A DNA stretch of 64,000 nucleotides from Methanobrevibacter thaueri (GCF_003111625.1 NZ_MZGS01000016.1:1-64000), one strand, 5' to 3'. Counted from the stretch's first letter, positions 26,819 to 35,640 are shown. Numbers and translations are program-made. Notes: generated by a model not told the origin, from the letters alone.

Positions 26819-28375
26819 CTAACCACCAAACAACTCTTCGATTTCCTCTCTTACATACGGATAATCATTGACGTCGGTCAATATTTGAATCTGATCTGAA
26901 AAATTGATTTTAAAGTCTTCAGTAGGAATAACATACTTGCCGTTTCTGATTACTGACACCACAATGGCATTCTTAGGGAATGGAATGTCCTTGATTTTGA
27001 AGTTGATGTAATTGCAATCAAGAGGAACCACATACTCACTCAGGACATGCTTAGATGTCTTTTTGACATATTCCTGATTCTTTTTGAACAGTAGCCTGTC
27101 ATATAATGACTCGTAAATCGGCTCGTTTCCAAGAAGCGTAGGGACAACATATGCTATCAGTGACACGATGACCATCGCAACCAGGGACTCTGTAGAACCT
27201 GACATTTCCGCCAAAAGGACTATACCAGTGATAGGTGAGCGGACGGTAGCTGCGAAAAAGCCGGCCATGGAGATGATTATGAACCTGTAAATCAGGTCAT
27301 GCTGCAATCCAAAGGCCGGAACGACTATGGTACCGAATACCGCACCTATATATGCTCCCAATACAAGTATTGGCAGGAATATGCCTCCAGGAGCTCCTGA
27401 TGAGAATGAAAACATTGAAAAGAGATATTTCAATACCAGCAAGAGAACCAAAAATCCAAGGGACGGAATGGCAATGTCCAGCATGTCCATCATGAAGTGA
27501 CCTCCGTCACTGATTTCAGGAATCATCAGCGCCACAATACCTGAAATGACAAACACCAAGACGAACTTGAGCCATGAAGGGATGCTGAGACGGTTCATGA
27601 AATCGCTTGACTTGATCATTCCAACATTATAGACATAACCCAAAAGACCTATGACAAGTCCTAAAATAACCAGCAGCCAATAGGATTCAAGAGGAATGTC
27701 CAAAACAGGGAAAGTGAGGATTGTGGATTGCCCAAAAATAATTTTTGAGATAAAATCCGATACGATTGCTGAAACAAAAGCGATGAAAACCAAAGTCTTG
27801 TCGAATCCGTGGTTGATTTCCTCAAAAACAAAAATCACACCTGCCAATGGCGCATTGAATGCTGCAGTGATACCCACGGCGGAACCCACAAGAATGAGCC
27901 TCAGCTCATCGGTCTTGGATCCCTTGAACATCTTGGCTATTCCCTTACCTGCCATACCACCAATCTGGACTGACGGGCCTTCAGGACCAAGGGATAAACC
28001 ACCAAGAGCGGTCAGGACACCGGCGGCAATCTTTGAAAAGAGCACTTTTGCCCAATTGGCTTCCATATGACCCTTCACCTCAGCATAAACCTGGGGTATT
28101 CCGCTTCCTGCCGAGTCGACTTCCCATTTGGTTATAAGGTCGATCAAAAGCCCCATAATTATCAGGGCTATGAAAAATAGAATGATGTACAATACATTTC
28201 CATGTATTATACCCAAATAATCTCTTAAAACACCCTCTGATAGTGCAAGCAAGAGACGGTATAGGCAAACCATCAGTCCTGCAAATATACCTACCATAAC
28301 TCCCTGAATGGTTAAACGGAAGATATAACGTGGATTTTCACTCACGGATTTCAGTGTTTTTTCAAGAGCTTTCAT
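26819..28375 (-). CDS. ClC-type chloride channel or antiporter with RCK C-domain
   Basis: A 518-residue integral membrane protein. The anion-pathway motifs are GSGIPQVYAEV, GLSLGPEGPSVQIGG with the gating Glu, and APGGIFLPILVLGAYIG. A second Glu in FVFEEINHGF sits where proton-coupled ClC antiporters have theirs, which hints at Cl-/H+ exchange. About 10-12 membrane segments fit the family. The last 80 residues (from about 440) look like a TrkA-C/RCK_C ligand-binding domain (IRNGKYVIPTEDFKINF). It lies between the MGMT-like and nitroreductase genes with gaps of 11 and 0 nt. Confidence 0.9.
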   Translation of the reverse strand: MKALEKTLKSVSENPRYIFRLTIQGVMVGIFAGLMVCLYRLLLALSEGVLRDYLGIIHGNVLYIILFFIALIIMGLLIDLITKWEVDSAGSGIPQVYAEVKGHMEANWAKVLFSKIAAGVLTALGGLSLGPEGPSVQIGGMAGKGIAKMFKGSKTDELRLILVGSAVGITAAFNAPLAGVIFVFEEINHGFDKTLVFIAFVSAIVSDFISKIIFGQSTILTFPVLDIPLESYWLLVILGLVIGLLGYVYNVGMIKSSDFMNRLSIPSWLKFVLVFVISGIVALMIPEISDGGHFMMDMLDIAIPSLGFLVLLLVLKYLFSMFSFSSGAPGGIFLPILVLGAYIGAVFGTIVVPAFGLQHDLIYRFIIISMAGFFAATVRSPITGIVLLAEMSGSTESLVAMVIVSLIAYVVPTLLGNEPIYESLYDRLLFKKNQEYVKKTSKHVLSEYVVPLDCNYINFKIKDIPFPKNAIVVSVIRNGKYVIPTEDFKINFSDQIQILTDVNDYPYVREEIEELFGG

Positions 28376-28386
28376 TATTTTACTAT

Positions 28387-28857
28387 TTATAATAAATCAT
28401 ATAAATTATTTTCAAAATCCTTCACAAAGTATCGGATATTTTTCCTGCCTCTTGTGTAGATTTCATGGCCTTCGGCTTCAAGCATTTCCTTTTGACGCTC
28501 GATTCCACCGGGATATTTTGGATTCAGCTCGCCATCACGCTTAAGTGTCCTCCAGTATGGAATCTCATCGAAATCACGTTCATTACTTGCCTGAGCAACA
28601 AGATTGATGAATATTCCGGCAGTCATCGGACAGGTGAAGTCCGCCCCATGCTTATCAGCTAAAAAATCCCTGATCTGTGTAATGGTAATCAGCTTACCCT
28701 CAGGAATTTCAGACATTATCTCATTATATTCCAGTGGAGGTGCTATGAGCATGTCCTTTCCACCATATCGTTCAATAGACCTGTCATCTTCAACAACAAC
28801 TATTTTCGGCATATCTTTAGAGTCTTGTAATTTTTCATTGAAAGTTTTGCGTGCCAT
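28387..28857 (-). CDS. MGMT-family protein lacking the PCHR motif
   Basis: A 156-residue protein. Residues about 50-140 resemble the DNA-binding half of O6-alkylguanine transferases: PEGKLITITQIRDFLADKHG, then IPYWRTLKRDGELNPKYPGG. The active-site PCHR is absent; the nearest block is FTCPMTAGIF. It is probably a non-enzymatic alkyl-lesion-binding or DNA-binding relative. A complete methyltransferase with PCHRV exists at 50099-50590. GGTGAT precedes the ATG. First gene of the operon that continues with ClC, nitroreductase and zinc ribbon. Confidence 0.65.
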   Translation of the reverse strand: MARKTFNEKLQDSKDMPKIVVVEDDRSIERYGGKDMLIAPPLEYNEIMSEIPEGKLITITQIRDFLADKHGADFTCPMTAGIFINLVAQASNERDFDEIPYWRTLKRDGELNPKYPGGIERQKEMLEAEGHEIYTRGRKNIRYFVKDFENNLYDLL

Positions 28858-29036
28858 AGTATCACCTATTATAGGGATAGCTATATTTAAAAATCATAGT
28901 ATAAAAAGATTGGTTTTACCTTAATAGTTAAAGAATACCCTGGCCTCCACATGTCGGAGAGGTTCAATCATAGAATATTTGCATATTTCAAAAAAAGTTA
29001 ATTAAGAGAACACCAAAAATATATTACAGTGATTCA
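28858..29036. promoter_or_regulatory. Divergent promoter region
   Basis: This 179-bp AT-rich region separates the divergent MGMT-like and CPBP protease genes. A GC-rich segment at 28938-28970 folds as a short hairpin (CTCC/GGAG). I considered a tRNA remnant and rejected it. Confidence 0.35.
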
Positions 29037-29735
29037 ATGAAAGGCTTTTTTAAATTTGAAGATGAAAATACCGATTTACCCTTTTATAACAATGAACCGA
29101 AATTATCCAAAATGGAATGGGCATTGTTAATACTGGCAGAAATACTATTTTTGATTCCGGTATTTTTATCCATAGAAATGTCCGATGAAGTATTTTCCTT
29201 GTATTTGTGTTTAATTGTCTTGCTTCCAGTAATATATGTTTCAAAAGGCAATTTGAGTTTATTTTTTAAAAAAGTGAAACGTGAAAACATAAAATTAATA
29301 ATTATATGTACAGTTCTTCCTTTCATCTACTCAATGTTCATGATATTTATTTTAGAATACCTGAAGATTTCTCCTGAATCCACAATTGAACCTACGTCAA
29401 CAACCCTTCTTTCGATAATAAACATGCTTGTTCAATTAATGGGCGAAGAACTCTTTAAAATAATATTATTGATTATTGCAATGTCCATCATATATCATTT
29501 TACTAAAAATCGAAAACTTTCAATCATTATCTCATCAATAATTACAATGACAATATTTGGAATTGCTCATTATCAATACGGTCCACTTATTCAAATCCTA
29601 TTGATTCAAGGATTAGGATCAATATTTGATTTGTATGCTTATCTAAAAACCAAAAATGTTCTAGTCTCATATTTAGCGCATTTGCTTTATGATTTCATTC
29701 CATTTATAATGGAACTGATAGCGCTTCCTATGTGA
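29037..29735 (+). CDS. CPBP family intramembrane protease
   Basis: A 232-residue membrane protein with about six hydrophobic segments. The CPBP (CAAX/bacteriocin-processing) motifs are present as MGEELFK (motif 1, EExxxK in place of EExxxR), FGIAHYQYGP (motif 2 His) and YLAHLLYDFIP (motif 3 His). These residues line the active site within the membrane. Role in this organism is unknown; relatives process prenylated proteins, peptides or act in bacteriocin immunity. The gene stands alone and converges on 29738-30274 with only 2 bp between stops. Confidence 0.78.
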   Translation: MKGFFKFEDENTDLPFYNNEPKLSKMEWALLILAEILFLIPVFLSIEMSDEVFSLYLCLIVLLPVIYVSKGNLSLFFKKVKRENIKLIIICTVLPFIYSMFMIFILEYLKISPESTIEPTSTTLLSIINMLVQLMGEELFKIILLIIAMSIIYHFTKNRKLSIIISSIITMTIFGIAHYQYGPLIQILLIQGLGSIFDLYAYLKTKNVLVSYLAHLLYDFIPFIMELIALPM

Positions 29736-29737
29736 AT

Positions 29738-30274
29738 TCAATATAAATTAGAGTTGTCAACTATAATCTGTTTCTCTTTAATATTGTCAATGACCTGATT
29801 TTTGTATTTAATTTCAACAGCAATTAATGTGGCACCTTCATTTTTTGGAATGAATGTGATTGAATGCTTATTCAATATAATCCACTGCATATCCTTAAAA
29901 TTTAATCTGGATTTTTCATCCCCTATATGCATTTCCACATACTCATCCTCAATGATCAGCTTCTTGGAGGAATCATTATTCTTAAACTTTGAAATTCTTC
30001 TGTTGATGAGGAAAATATAGACTATTCCCAAAATCAGCGCTATTGAAAATATAATGATTACATACAGATACATCGAAGTGCCTGGACTCATAAGATACAG
30101 GACTGCAAAGATTACCAGAAACACCAATGCAATTCCGGTTAAAAGAATTGCCTGTGACTTTAATCCCCTTATTTTTTGCCTTGGATTTTTCACCAGCTTT
30201 GAATAGTTGGACATCACTGCCAAAACTTCGCTGTAATAATCGTTAGATCCGATTTTGTCAATTTCAATTTCCAT
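29738..30274 (-). CDS. Two-span membrane protein of unknown function
   Basis: A 178-residue protein starting MEIEIDKIGSND; an ATG five codons upstream is possible and neither has a clear ribosome-binding site. Two adjacent membrane segments (AILLTGIALVFLVIFAVLYL and YVIIIFSIALILGIVYIFLI) are followed by a soluble C-terminal part of about 75 residues with beta-strand character (LIIEDEYVEMHIGDEKSR, WIILNKHSITFIP). This is the layout of YcxB-like proteins, but the match is only topological. Confidence 0.6.
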   Translation of the reverse strand: MEIEIDKIGSNDYYSEVLAVMSNYSKLVKNPRQKIRGLKSQAILLTGIALVFLVIFAVLYLMSPGTSMYLYVIIIFSIALILGIVYIFLINRRISKFKNNDSSKKLIIEDEYVEMHIGDEKSRLNFKDMQWIILNKHSITFIPKNEGATLIAVEIKYKNQVIDNIKEKQIIVDNSNLY

Positions 30275-30332
30275 GATTAATACTTTCATTAAGAAATGTT
30301 ATAAATTTATTCCTTTTTACGGAAATTAATTT

Positions 30333-30650
30333 CTAGTTTGAGCTTCTCCAGGTGTTTCCGCATTTTGCGCAACGGATAAAATTAGTCGGAGCCTCATCGG
30401 CTGAGCGTGTCTGCACTGTCCACCAGTACCCCTTGGTCCCACCGCATTTGTAGCAGGTTATTTCTTTGCTAGGAAGGAGCACACTATCCTTATCAAGAAC
30501 GATTACTTTCGCATCAGGTTTTTTCTCCCCTTCCATGTGGTACTGCTCCTCAATATCGTCATCGGTGAGGCTTTTCTCATAGCCACATCCACATTTAATC
30601 ATGCCTTTCTTAGGCATTAACATCTTACCACAATTAGGACAGAATTCCAT
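30333..30650 (-). CDS. tfs: Transcription elongation factor TFS
   Basis: A 105-residue archaeal homologue of TFIIS/RPB9 that stimulates RNA cleavage by stalled RNA polymerase. The N-terminal zinc ribbon is MEFCPNCGKMLMPKKG with KCGCGYE; the C-terminal ribbon is TCYKCGGTKGYWWTVQTR with the catalytic acidic pair in RSADEAPT, then FIRCAKCGNTWR. I chose the internal ATG at 30650 because homologues start MEFCPNC; the upstream ATG at 30665 would add five residues. The GGTGAT just before 30650 is unusually close to the start, so the upstream ATG remains possible. Confidence 0.9.
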   Translation of the reverse strand: MEFCPNCGKMLMPKKGMIKCGCGYEKSLTDDDIEEQYHMEGEKKPDAKVIVLDKDSVLLPSKEITCYKCGGTKGYWWTVQTRSADEAPTNFIRCAKCGNTWRSSN

Positions 30651-30718
30651 ATCACCAAACACCATTAAAAATTCGTAAGTAATAGTTTAGTCGAAGGTGT
30701 TTATAAATTAAACGGTTG

Positions 30719-30753
30719 AAAAAAAGAAAAAGAAAGTTACTGTAAAAGTAACT
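30719..30753 (-). terminator. Hairpin and U-tract terminator of the alcohol dehydrogenase gene
   Basis: AGTTACT (30735-30741) pairs with AGTAACT (30747-30753), which touches the stop codon at 30752. T-rich sequence follows on the reverse strand to 30719. Confidence 0.6.
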
Positions 30754-31813
30754 ATTCTAAAATTACGGCAGGTTTGATCAAGTCACGTGGTTTGTCCCTC
30801 ATTATGATCATTGCTTCGTAGATGTCATCGAAGTTTGTGAATCTGTGAGTGATTAGTTTACTTGAGTCAAAACGACCATATTGAACTAATTTGACAAGTT
30901 GTTCCATTCTTGCACGTCCACCAGGACATACTCCACCACGGATTGTTTTGTCGGCCAGACCTGCTCCCCATGCAAGTGCAGGCAATGGAATTTCAGCTGC
31001 GCCGTCGTAATGGTTCACATTACCTAAAATTCCTCCAACCTTAAGGACTTCAAGTGCTTCTCCAACTGTGTTTGCGTTACCACCTGCAACAACAACCTTG
31101 TCCACACCTTCACCGTCGGTCAGGTCCATGATTTGCTGTACGGTGTCTCCATCGTGATAATCGACAATGTCGGATGCTCCATATTCTTTTGCCACTTTAA
31201 CGGAAACAGGTCTGCTTCCTACAGCAAGAATTCTGGATGCTCCCATGAAGTGTGCTCCGGCAACACCCATAAGGCCCACAGGTCCTATACCGAATACTGC
31301 AACGGTTTCACCAGGTTTGATTTCAGCCAGTTCAGCTCCATAGAAACCTGTTGTCATCATGTCGGATATCATTACAGCCTGGTCGACGGACACTTCATCA
31401 GGCAAGTGCGCAAGGTTACCGTCAGCTTGGTTGACATTGAAGTGTTCTGCAAATGTACCGTCCTTGAATGTGATGAAGCTCATTCCTGTACCCATTCCAT
31501 AACAGTGTTGTCCGAATCCTTTTTGTCCAGGTACGGTAAGCCAGTCAGGAGTGATTGCAGGTACGATTACACGGTCTCCAGGCTTGAAGTCTTTTACATG
31601 GCTTCCGACTTCTTCAACGATACCTGTTGACTCGTGACCGAGAATACGGTTTGGTGCATCGCTCATGTATGCATTTCCCCAAACAATGTGTACGTCAGAA
31701 GTACAAGGTGCAAGTGCAATCGGTTTTACAATCGCATCGTAAGGTCCACATTCAGGTTTGTCTTTTTCAACCCAATCCATAACGTCTTGGTCTATTCTTG
31801 CTAGTCCTCTCAT
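30752..31813 (-). CDS. adh: Zinc-dependent secondary alcohol dehydrogenase, NADP type
   Basis: A 353-residue medium-chain dehydrogenase/reductase. It closely follows the Thermoanaerobacter brockii/Clostridium beijerinckii 2-propanol dehydrogenase type: APCTSDVH (catalytic zinc Cys37), LGHESTG (His59), ISDMMTTGF (Asp150), nucleotide fold GIGPVGLMG and the NADP-selective AVGSRPVS. The structural-zinc cysteine loop is missing, as in that type. It would oxidise ethanol or 2-propanol with NADP+, with reducing power passing to F420. The start has AGGAGAT. Single-gene unit with hairpin terminator. Confidence 0.92.
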   Translation of the reverse strand: MRGLARIDQDVMDWVEKDKPECGPYDAIVKPIALAPCTSDVHIVWGNAYMSDAPNRILGHESTGIVEEVGSHVKDFKPGDRVIVPAITPDWLTVPGQKGFGQHCYGMGTGMSFITFKDGTFAEHFNVNQADGNLAHLPDEVSVDQAVMISDMMTTGFYGAELAEIKPGETVAVFGIGPVGLMGVAGAHFMGASRILAVGSRPVSVKVAKEYGASDIVDYHDGDTVQQIMDLTDGEGVDKVVVAGGNANTVGEALEVLKVGGILGNVNHYDGAAEIPLPALAWGAGLADKTIRGGVCPGGRARMEQLVKLVQYGRFDSSKLITHRFTNFDDIYEAMIIMRDKPRDLIKPAVILE

Positions 31814-31959
31814 TGTTTTATCTCCTTAAAAAATTTATAAGCTGATTAGGTAAAATTTACATTACAATCAACTCTGATTAAAAATATATTTTTAAAATAT
31901 TTAAATGTTTTCAAAGAGTTGAATATCGTTCAAAAAAAGAGTATTGTTAATCAAAAGAG

Positions 31960-32001
31960 AAAAATAAAAAAAAGTTCGACGTGGAAGGATTAGCCTTCCA
32001 C
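31960..32001 (-). terminator. Hairpin and U-tract terminator of the DUF2162/ExbB/DUF2149 operon
   Basis: GTGGAAGG (31981-31988) and CCTTCCAC (31994-32001) form a perfect 8-bp GC-containing stem with a 5-nt loop that holds part of the stop codon (31990-31992). T-runs of 8 and 5 follow on the reverse strand. Confidence 0.72.
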
Positions 32002-32310
32002 CATTATCAGCTTACCCGTAGCGGGGTCCTTGTAAACCGTACCCATTTCGGTATATCCTTGACCGGAACTGTTTGAAGTGTCCGGAGTTTCGTTCAATTG
32101 CTGACCTTGATCCACTTCGGTCATCTTTTGCTGCATCTGCTCCTGAATGTTATGGTCCGGATCAAGCATAGCCTGCATGTTCCAGCTTATGATAACAAAA
32201 ACAAGAAAACCCAGAGCAATAACAAGCATCGCATCCACAAGGTTGGAGGTACCTGCCATCGGGTCCTCTTCGACACGTTTAGATCTACGTCTACTCTGTT
32301 TTCTCACCAT
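31990..32310 (-). CDS. DUF2149 family membrane protein
   Basis: A 106-residue single-pass protein starting MVRKQSRRRSKRVEEDP; a GTG at 32319 would add three residues. A very basic N-terminus is followed by one membrane segment (LVDAMLVIALGFLVFVIISW) with an Asp at its start, then an outer tail rich in Gln, Thr and Ser. The topology is that of ExbD/TolR subunits, where an Asp in the membrane helix carries protons. It is the last gene of the three-gene operon with ExbB-like and DUF2162 genes. Role inferred: PMF-coupled partner of the ExbB-like protein. Confidence 0.78.
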   Translation of the reverse strand: MVRKQSRRRSKRVEEDPMAGTSNLVDAMLVIALGFLVFVIISWNMQAMLDPDHNIQEQMQQKMTEVDQGQQLNETPDTSNSSGQGYTEMGTVYKDPATGKLIMVEG

Positions 32311-32318
32311 AAAAACCA

Positions 32319-32963
32319 CTATCTTTTCATTCTATCAAGAACAGCATCAATCAATGCGTCCAAATCGGACAGGTATCTGTCATACCAACCTGAACGGACT
32401 TTACCAATAACATAACATAACGCACCGGAACCGATACCTACAATTGTGGTGTTGAACGCCACTGTAAGGGATGTTGCCAGAGTATTGATGTCTCCCGCAC
32501 CCAATGCAGCAAGACCTGGACCCATAGGAATCAATGTACCCATCAACCCTAGTGTAGGTCCGATACGTGTAATAATATCAGTTTTCTGTAAACTGTCCAT
32601 TGTTTTTTCTTCTTCAAACTCAAATAGCTTACGTGCAAGGGCTTCCCTTGACTCCACTCCCAATTCGGAAGAGGAAGCGATTTCAATCAATGCCTTCTTC
32701 TGTGATTTTGGAATCTTGGCACTTGTAATCACATTTTTCAATGATTCGACTGAATCTGCCCTGTTGATATCATAAATCAAATCCCTGATTGTTCCGACAG
32801 GAACCTTACGTCTTGAGGTATACTCAGCTATAACTCCTCCCAAAGTGATTATGGAGATAATAACAATTATAAGAAGTATAACCAATACAGGAATTGTCAG
32901 ACTTTGTGAAATCACATCAAGAGAGCCTGTTAAAAATTCTCCACCTGGAATATTTAAAACCAT
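32319..32963 (-). CDS. MotA/TolQ/ExbB proton channel family protein
   Basis: A 214-residue membrane protein with three segments: SLTIPVLVILLIIVIISIIT near the N-terminus and two C-terminal helices in RIGPTLGLMGTLIPMGPGLA and LATSLTVAFNTTIVGIGSGA. The GPTLGLMGT and TTxVG motifs are those of ExbB/TolQ, which form proton-driven motors with ExbD-like partners. It overlaps or abuts the DUF2149 gene and lies 12 nt after the DUF2162 gene. In the absence of an outer membrane, it may energise uptake or surface work; the target is unknown. Confidence 0.88.
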   Translation of the reverse strand: MVLNIPGGEFLTGSLDVISQSLTIPVLVILLIIVIISIITLGGVIAEYTSRRKVPVGTIRDLIYDINRADSVESLKNVITSAKIPKSQKKALIEIASSSELGVESREALARKLFEFEEEKTMDSLQKTDIITRIGPTLGLMGTLIPMGPGLAALGAGDINTLATSLTVAFNTTIVGIGSGALCYVIGKVRSGWYDRYLSDLDALIDAVLDRMKR

Positions 32964-32975
32964 ACATTTTCACCT

Positions 32976-33686
32976 TTATCTTAAAATACTTTTACCGTTT
33001 CTATTTAAAACGATGCCTCCGGCAATCAGAATGGCGAAAGCCAAAATAACCATTAAGACATCTTGAGGAGAACCCATGGTAATCGGACTAGTAGTTTTTG
33101 CCAAAACCCCCGCAATGTTAGGGATAACAATTGCTGAAAGCAGGAAATATGCACCAAGCAGAAGCATGAAATTGCCCAATACAATAGGATAAGGCCTATT
33201 GATTACCCTGACAATTGTGTTTGATGCAAAGTATGTCACTATCATAACGCCGACAAGTGCCGCTGCGGCATACCAACTGAGGTCAAGTGAGCTGACCCCT
33301 ATTGTCGGTGCGACAATCAGAACGCTTGCAATGATTGAACCGAAACAGCATGGACAAGGGGCAATGATAGCCAAGGAAGTAGCAGTTGATGTATTTTTAT
33401 CATGGATTTTCCATTCCCTTATTGTGAATAGACCTGCAATAATCATGATTGATGCCATGATAATGTAGAATATTGTGTTATAGCTGTAGATTGCCTGAAC
33501 CAACTGCTCAGAGTATAGTGAAGCAATTGCAGAAATAAGAACAACCCCACCACCATAGGCGATGCAGATTACTGCGAATAATTTTTTAGACAAATTGGCC
33601 AAACCTGATGCAAGCCCGATTTTAATTCCAAAAACCATGACTGATGCAAAAATACCAACTTGCCATAAAATACTCATCATATCCAT
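32976..33686 (-). CDS. DUF2162 family membrane protein
   Basis: A 236-residue membrane protein with seven or so hydrophobic segments. A conserved-looking cysteine cluster, IIAPCPCCFGSI, sits at the start of a membrane helix, and GxxIGLASGLANLSKK is near the N-terminus. This agrees with the DUF2162 family of putative transporters from methanogens. It is the first gene of the operon with ExbB-like and DUF2149 genes. The triple cysteine might bind a metal or thiol substrate. Confidence 0.75.
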   Translation of the reverse strand: MDMMSILWQVGIFASVMVFGIKIGLASGLANLSKKLFAVICIAYGGGVVLISAIASLYSEQLVQAIYSYNTIFYIIMASIMIIAGLFTIREWKIHDKNTSTATSLAIIAPCPCCFGSIIASVLIVAPTIGVSSLDLSWYAAAALVGVMIVTYFASNTIVRVINRPYPIVLGNFMLLLGAYFLLSAIVIPNIAGVLAKTTSPITMGSPQDVLMVILAFAILIAGGIVLNRNGKSILR

Positions 33687-33897
33687 AGTAAATTCTCCAA
33701 TTCAAATTAAACTTAATAATTTACAATTACTTATTACTTCAACAAAATATATAAATTTTTTTTATTGAACGATGTGAAATTAATACATCATCAATAATAA
33801 TATTATAAATGAAAGATTAAAAGCCTTTTGATTTGAAAAACTTTAAGGTAGATAAATAGAATAATATTATTATACTAAAAAATTAATGAGGCAAAAC
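33687..33897. promoter_or_regulatory. Divergent promoter region of the DUF2162 operon and paaK
   Basis: AT-rich 211-bp gap. GATGT and ACATC half-sites lie near 33773-33790. TATA-like sequence ATTATTATACTA at about 33866-33877 would serve paaK. No gene seen. Confidence 0.35.
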
Positions 33898-35199
33898 ATG
33901 TTTTGGAACGAAGAAATTGAAACTATGCCAAGGCAAGACCTTGAAGAATTACAATTAAAAAAGCTTCAAAGCACTGTAAAAAGAGCATTTGAAAAAATAC
34001 CTTATTACAACAAGAGATACAGTGAAGCAGAAGTTTATCCAGAAGACATAGAGACTTTAAAGGATATTGAAAAATTACCATTCATAACAAAAGATGACTT
34101 GCGCGAAAGCTATCCTTTCGGACTTTTTGCTGTAGACATCAAAGAAATTAAGGAATTACACTCATCATCCGGAACAACCGGAAAACCTGTGGTATCCGGA
34201 TACACAGAAAAAGACCTTGACACATGGGCTGAAACCATAGCAAGAGGATTGACCATGATGGGAATCGGTGAGGATGACATCCTACAGAACACCCACGGAT
34301 ACGGAATGTTTACAGGAGGATTCGGAGTCCACTACGGTTCACACAAGGTCGGCGCCGCAATCATCCCGATTTCAACCGGACAAACCCGCAGACAAATCGA
34401 GATAATGAAGGATTTCGGGGCGACCGGATTGATCTTCACACCATCTTACGGAATACACCTTGCTGAAGTTGCCCTTGAGGATGGAATCGACCCAAAAGAA
34501 TTGGGAATCAAAGCAATAGGATTCGGAGCTGAAGGATGGACCGAAGAAATCAGGCAAAGGGTGGAAGAGCTCTTCGGAACCAAGGCCTACAACATCTACG
34601 GATTGACAGAACTTATGGGTCCTGGAGTAGGTATCGAATGTGAAGCCCAAAAAGGTCTGCACATTGCAGAAGACATCTATTACCCAGAAATCATCGATCC
34701 AAACACCCAACAAGTATTGGGGGAAAACACTCCTGGAGAACTGGTCTTAACAAACTTAGAACGTGAAGGAATGCCTGTAATCAGATTCAGAACAAAAGAC
34801 TTAACCAAGATTACCTATGAAAAATGTGAATGCGGAAGGACACATGCAAGAATGAGCAGAATTACCGGAAGATCCGACGACATGATTAAAGTGAAAGGAG
34901 TGGCTATTTTCCCATCACAAATTGAAAAAGCGTTGCTCAAGGTCGGCGATGCAGAGCCTCATTATATGATTATAGTTACCAGACCTGGCACTTTGGATGA
35001 AATCGAAGTAAAAGTGGAAGTCTCACAGGACATCTTCTTCGACGGCGTCAAGGAAATGATGGCAGTTCAAAATAAAATCGGAAAATCAATAGAAAACGAA
35101 ACAGGAATAAGGGTTAAAGTAACATTAGTGGAACCAAAAACCCTGCCAAGATTTGAAGGAAAGGCAAAAAGGGTTATCGATGAGAGAAACCTACACTGA
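33898..35199 (+). CDS. paaK: Phenylacetate-CoA ligase-like enzyme
   Basis: A 433-residue aryl-CoA ligase. The start is the second ATG (33898), with GAGG 6 nt upstream. Motifs: LHSSSGTTGKPVVSGYT (P-loop), IGFGAEGWTEE, YNIYGLTELMGPG, FRTKDLTKI and GRSDDMIKVKGVAIFPSQ. It makes phenylacetyl-CoA or a related aryl-CoA from the acid, ATP and CoA. In methanogens such ligases feed aryl acids, via indolepyruvate-type ferredoxin oxidoreductases, into aromatic amino acids. It is co-transcribed with an ACT-domain gene 9 nt downstream. Confidence 0.9.
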   Translation: MFWNEEIETMPRQDLEELQLKKLQSTVKRAFEKIPYYNKRYSEAEVYPEDIETLKDIEKLPFITKDDLRESYPFGLFAVDIKEIKELHSSSGTTGKPVVSGYTEKDLDTWAETIARGLTMMGIGEDDILQNTHGYGMFTGGFGVHYGSHKVGAAIIPISTGQTRRQIEIMKDFGATGLIFTPSYGIHLAEVALEDGIDPKELGIKAIGFGAEGWTEEIRQRVEELFGTKAYNIYGLTELMGPGVGIECEAQKGLHIAEDIYYPEIIDPNTQQVLGENTPGELVLTNLEREGMPVIRFRTKDLTKITYEKCECGRTHARMSRITGRSDDMIKVKGVAIFPSQIEKALLKVGDAEPHYMIIVTRPGTLDEIEVKVEVSQDIFFDGVKEMMAVQNKIGKSIENETGIRVKVTLVEPKTLPRFEGKAKRVIDERNLH

Positions 35200-35208
35200 G
35201 GTGACAAC

Positions 35209-35640
35209 ATGAAAATCAAACAACTATCAATATTTTTACAGAACAAAATGGGAAGCCTATCAAAACCTCTGGAAGTGCTCACTTTCGCTAACGTCAACAT
35301 CAGGGCAATGTGCATGGCGGACACTTCCGAATTCGGTATCTTAAGACTTGTTGTTGACGATCCAATCAAAGGAAAAGAAGCTCTTGAGGAAAACAATTAC
35401 CTGGTCAAGATTACCGAAATCATTGCTGTTGAAATGAATGACACACCTGGAGGATTGACCACCGTCTTAAGAGCCATTAAAAACAATTTAATTGATTTGG
35501 AATATCTTTATGCATTCAGTCATAACAAAGAAGGCAAAGCCATATTGTTATTGCATGCAGACGATATTGACAGACTTATAGAAATTCTAACTGCTCACGG
35601 ATTTACTATTGTTCCAGCAGAGGAAGTTTATAATTTATAA
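35209..35640 (+). CDS. Tandem ACT-domain protein
   Basis: A 143-residue protein with two ACT domains: residues 1-70 (MKIKQLSIFLQNKMGSLSKP, with GSLSKPLEVLTFANVNIRAM) and 71-140 (NDTPGGLTTVLRAIKNNLID). ACT pairs bind amino acids. Stand-alone ACT proteins linked to paaK are common in archaea and probably adjust the ligase to amino acid supply. GAGGTGA precedes the ATG. A strong terminator follows. Confidence 0.88.
   Translation: MKIKQLSIFLQNKMGSLSKPLEVLTFANVNIRAMCMADTSEFGILRLVVDDPIKGKEALEENNYLVKITEIIAVEMNDTPGGLTTVLRAIKNNLIDLEYLYAFSHNKEGKAILLLHADDIDRLIEILTAHGFTIVPAEEVYNL

Noticed and set aside
28938-28975. tRNA-like GC-rich segment with GGTTCAATC
   Set aside because: Only one short hairpin forms; there is no acceptor, anticodon or full T-arm.
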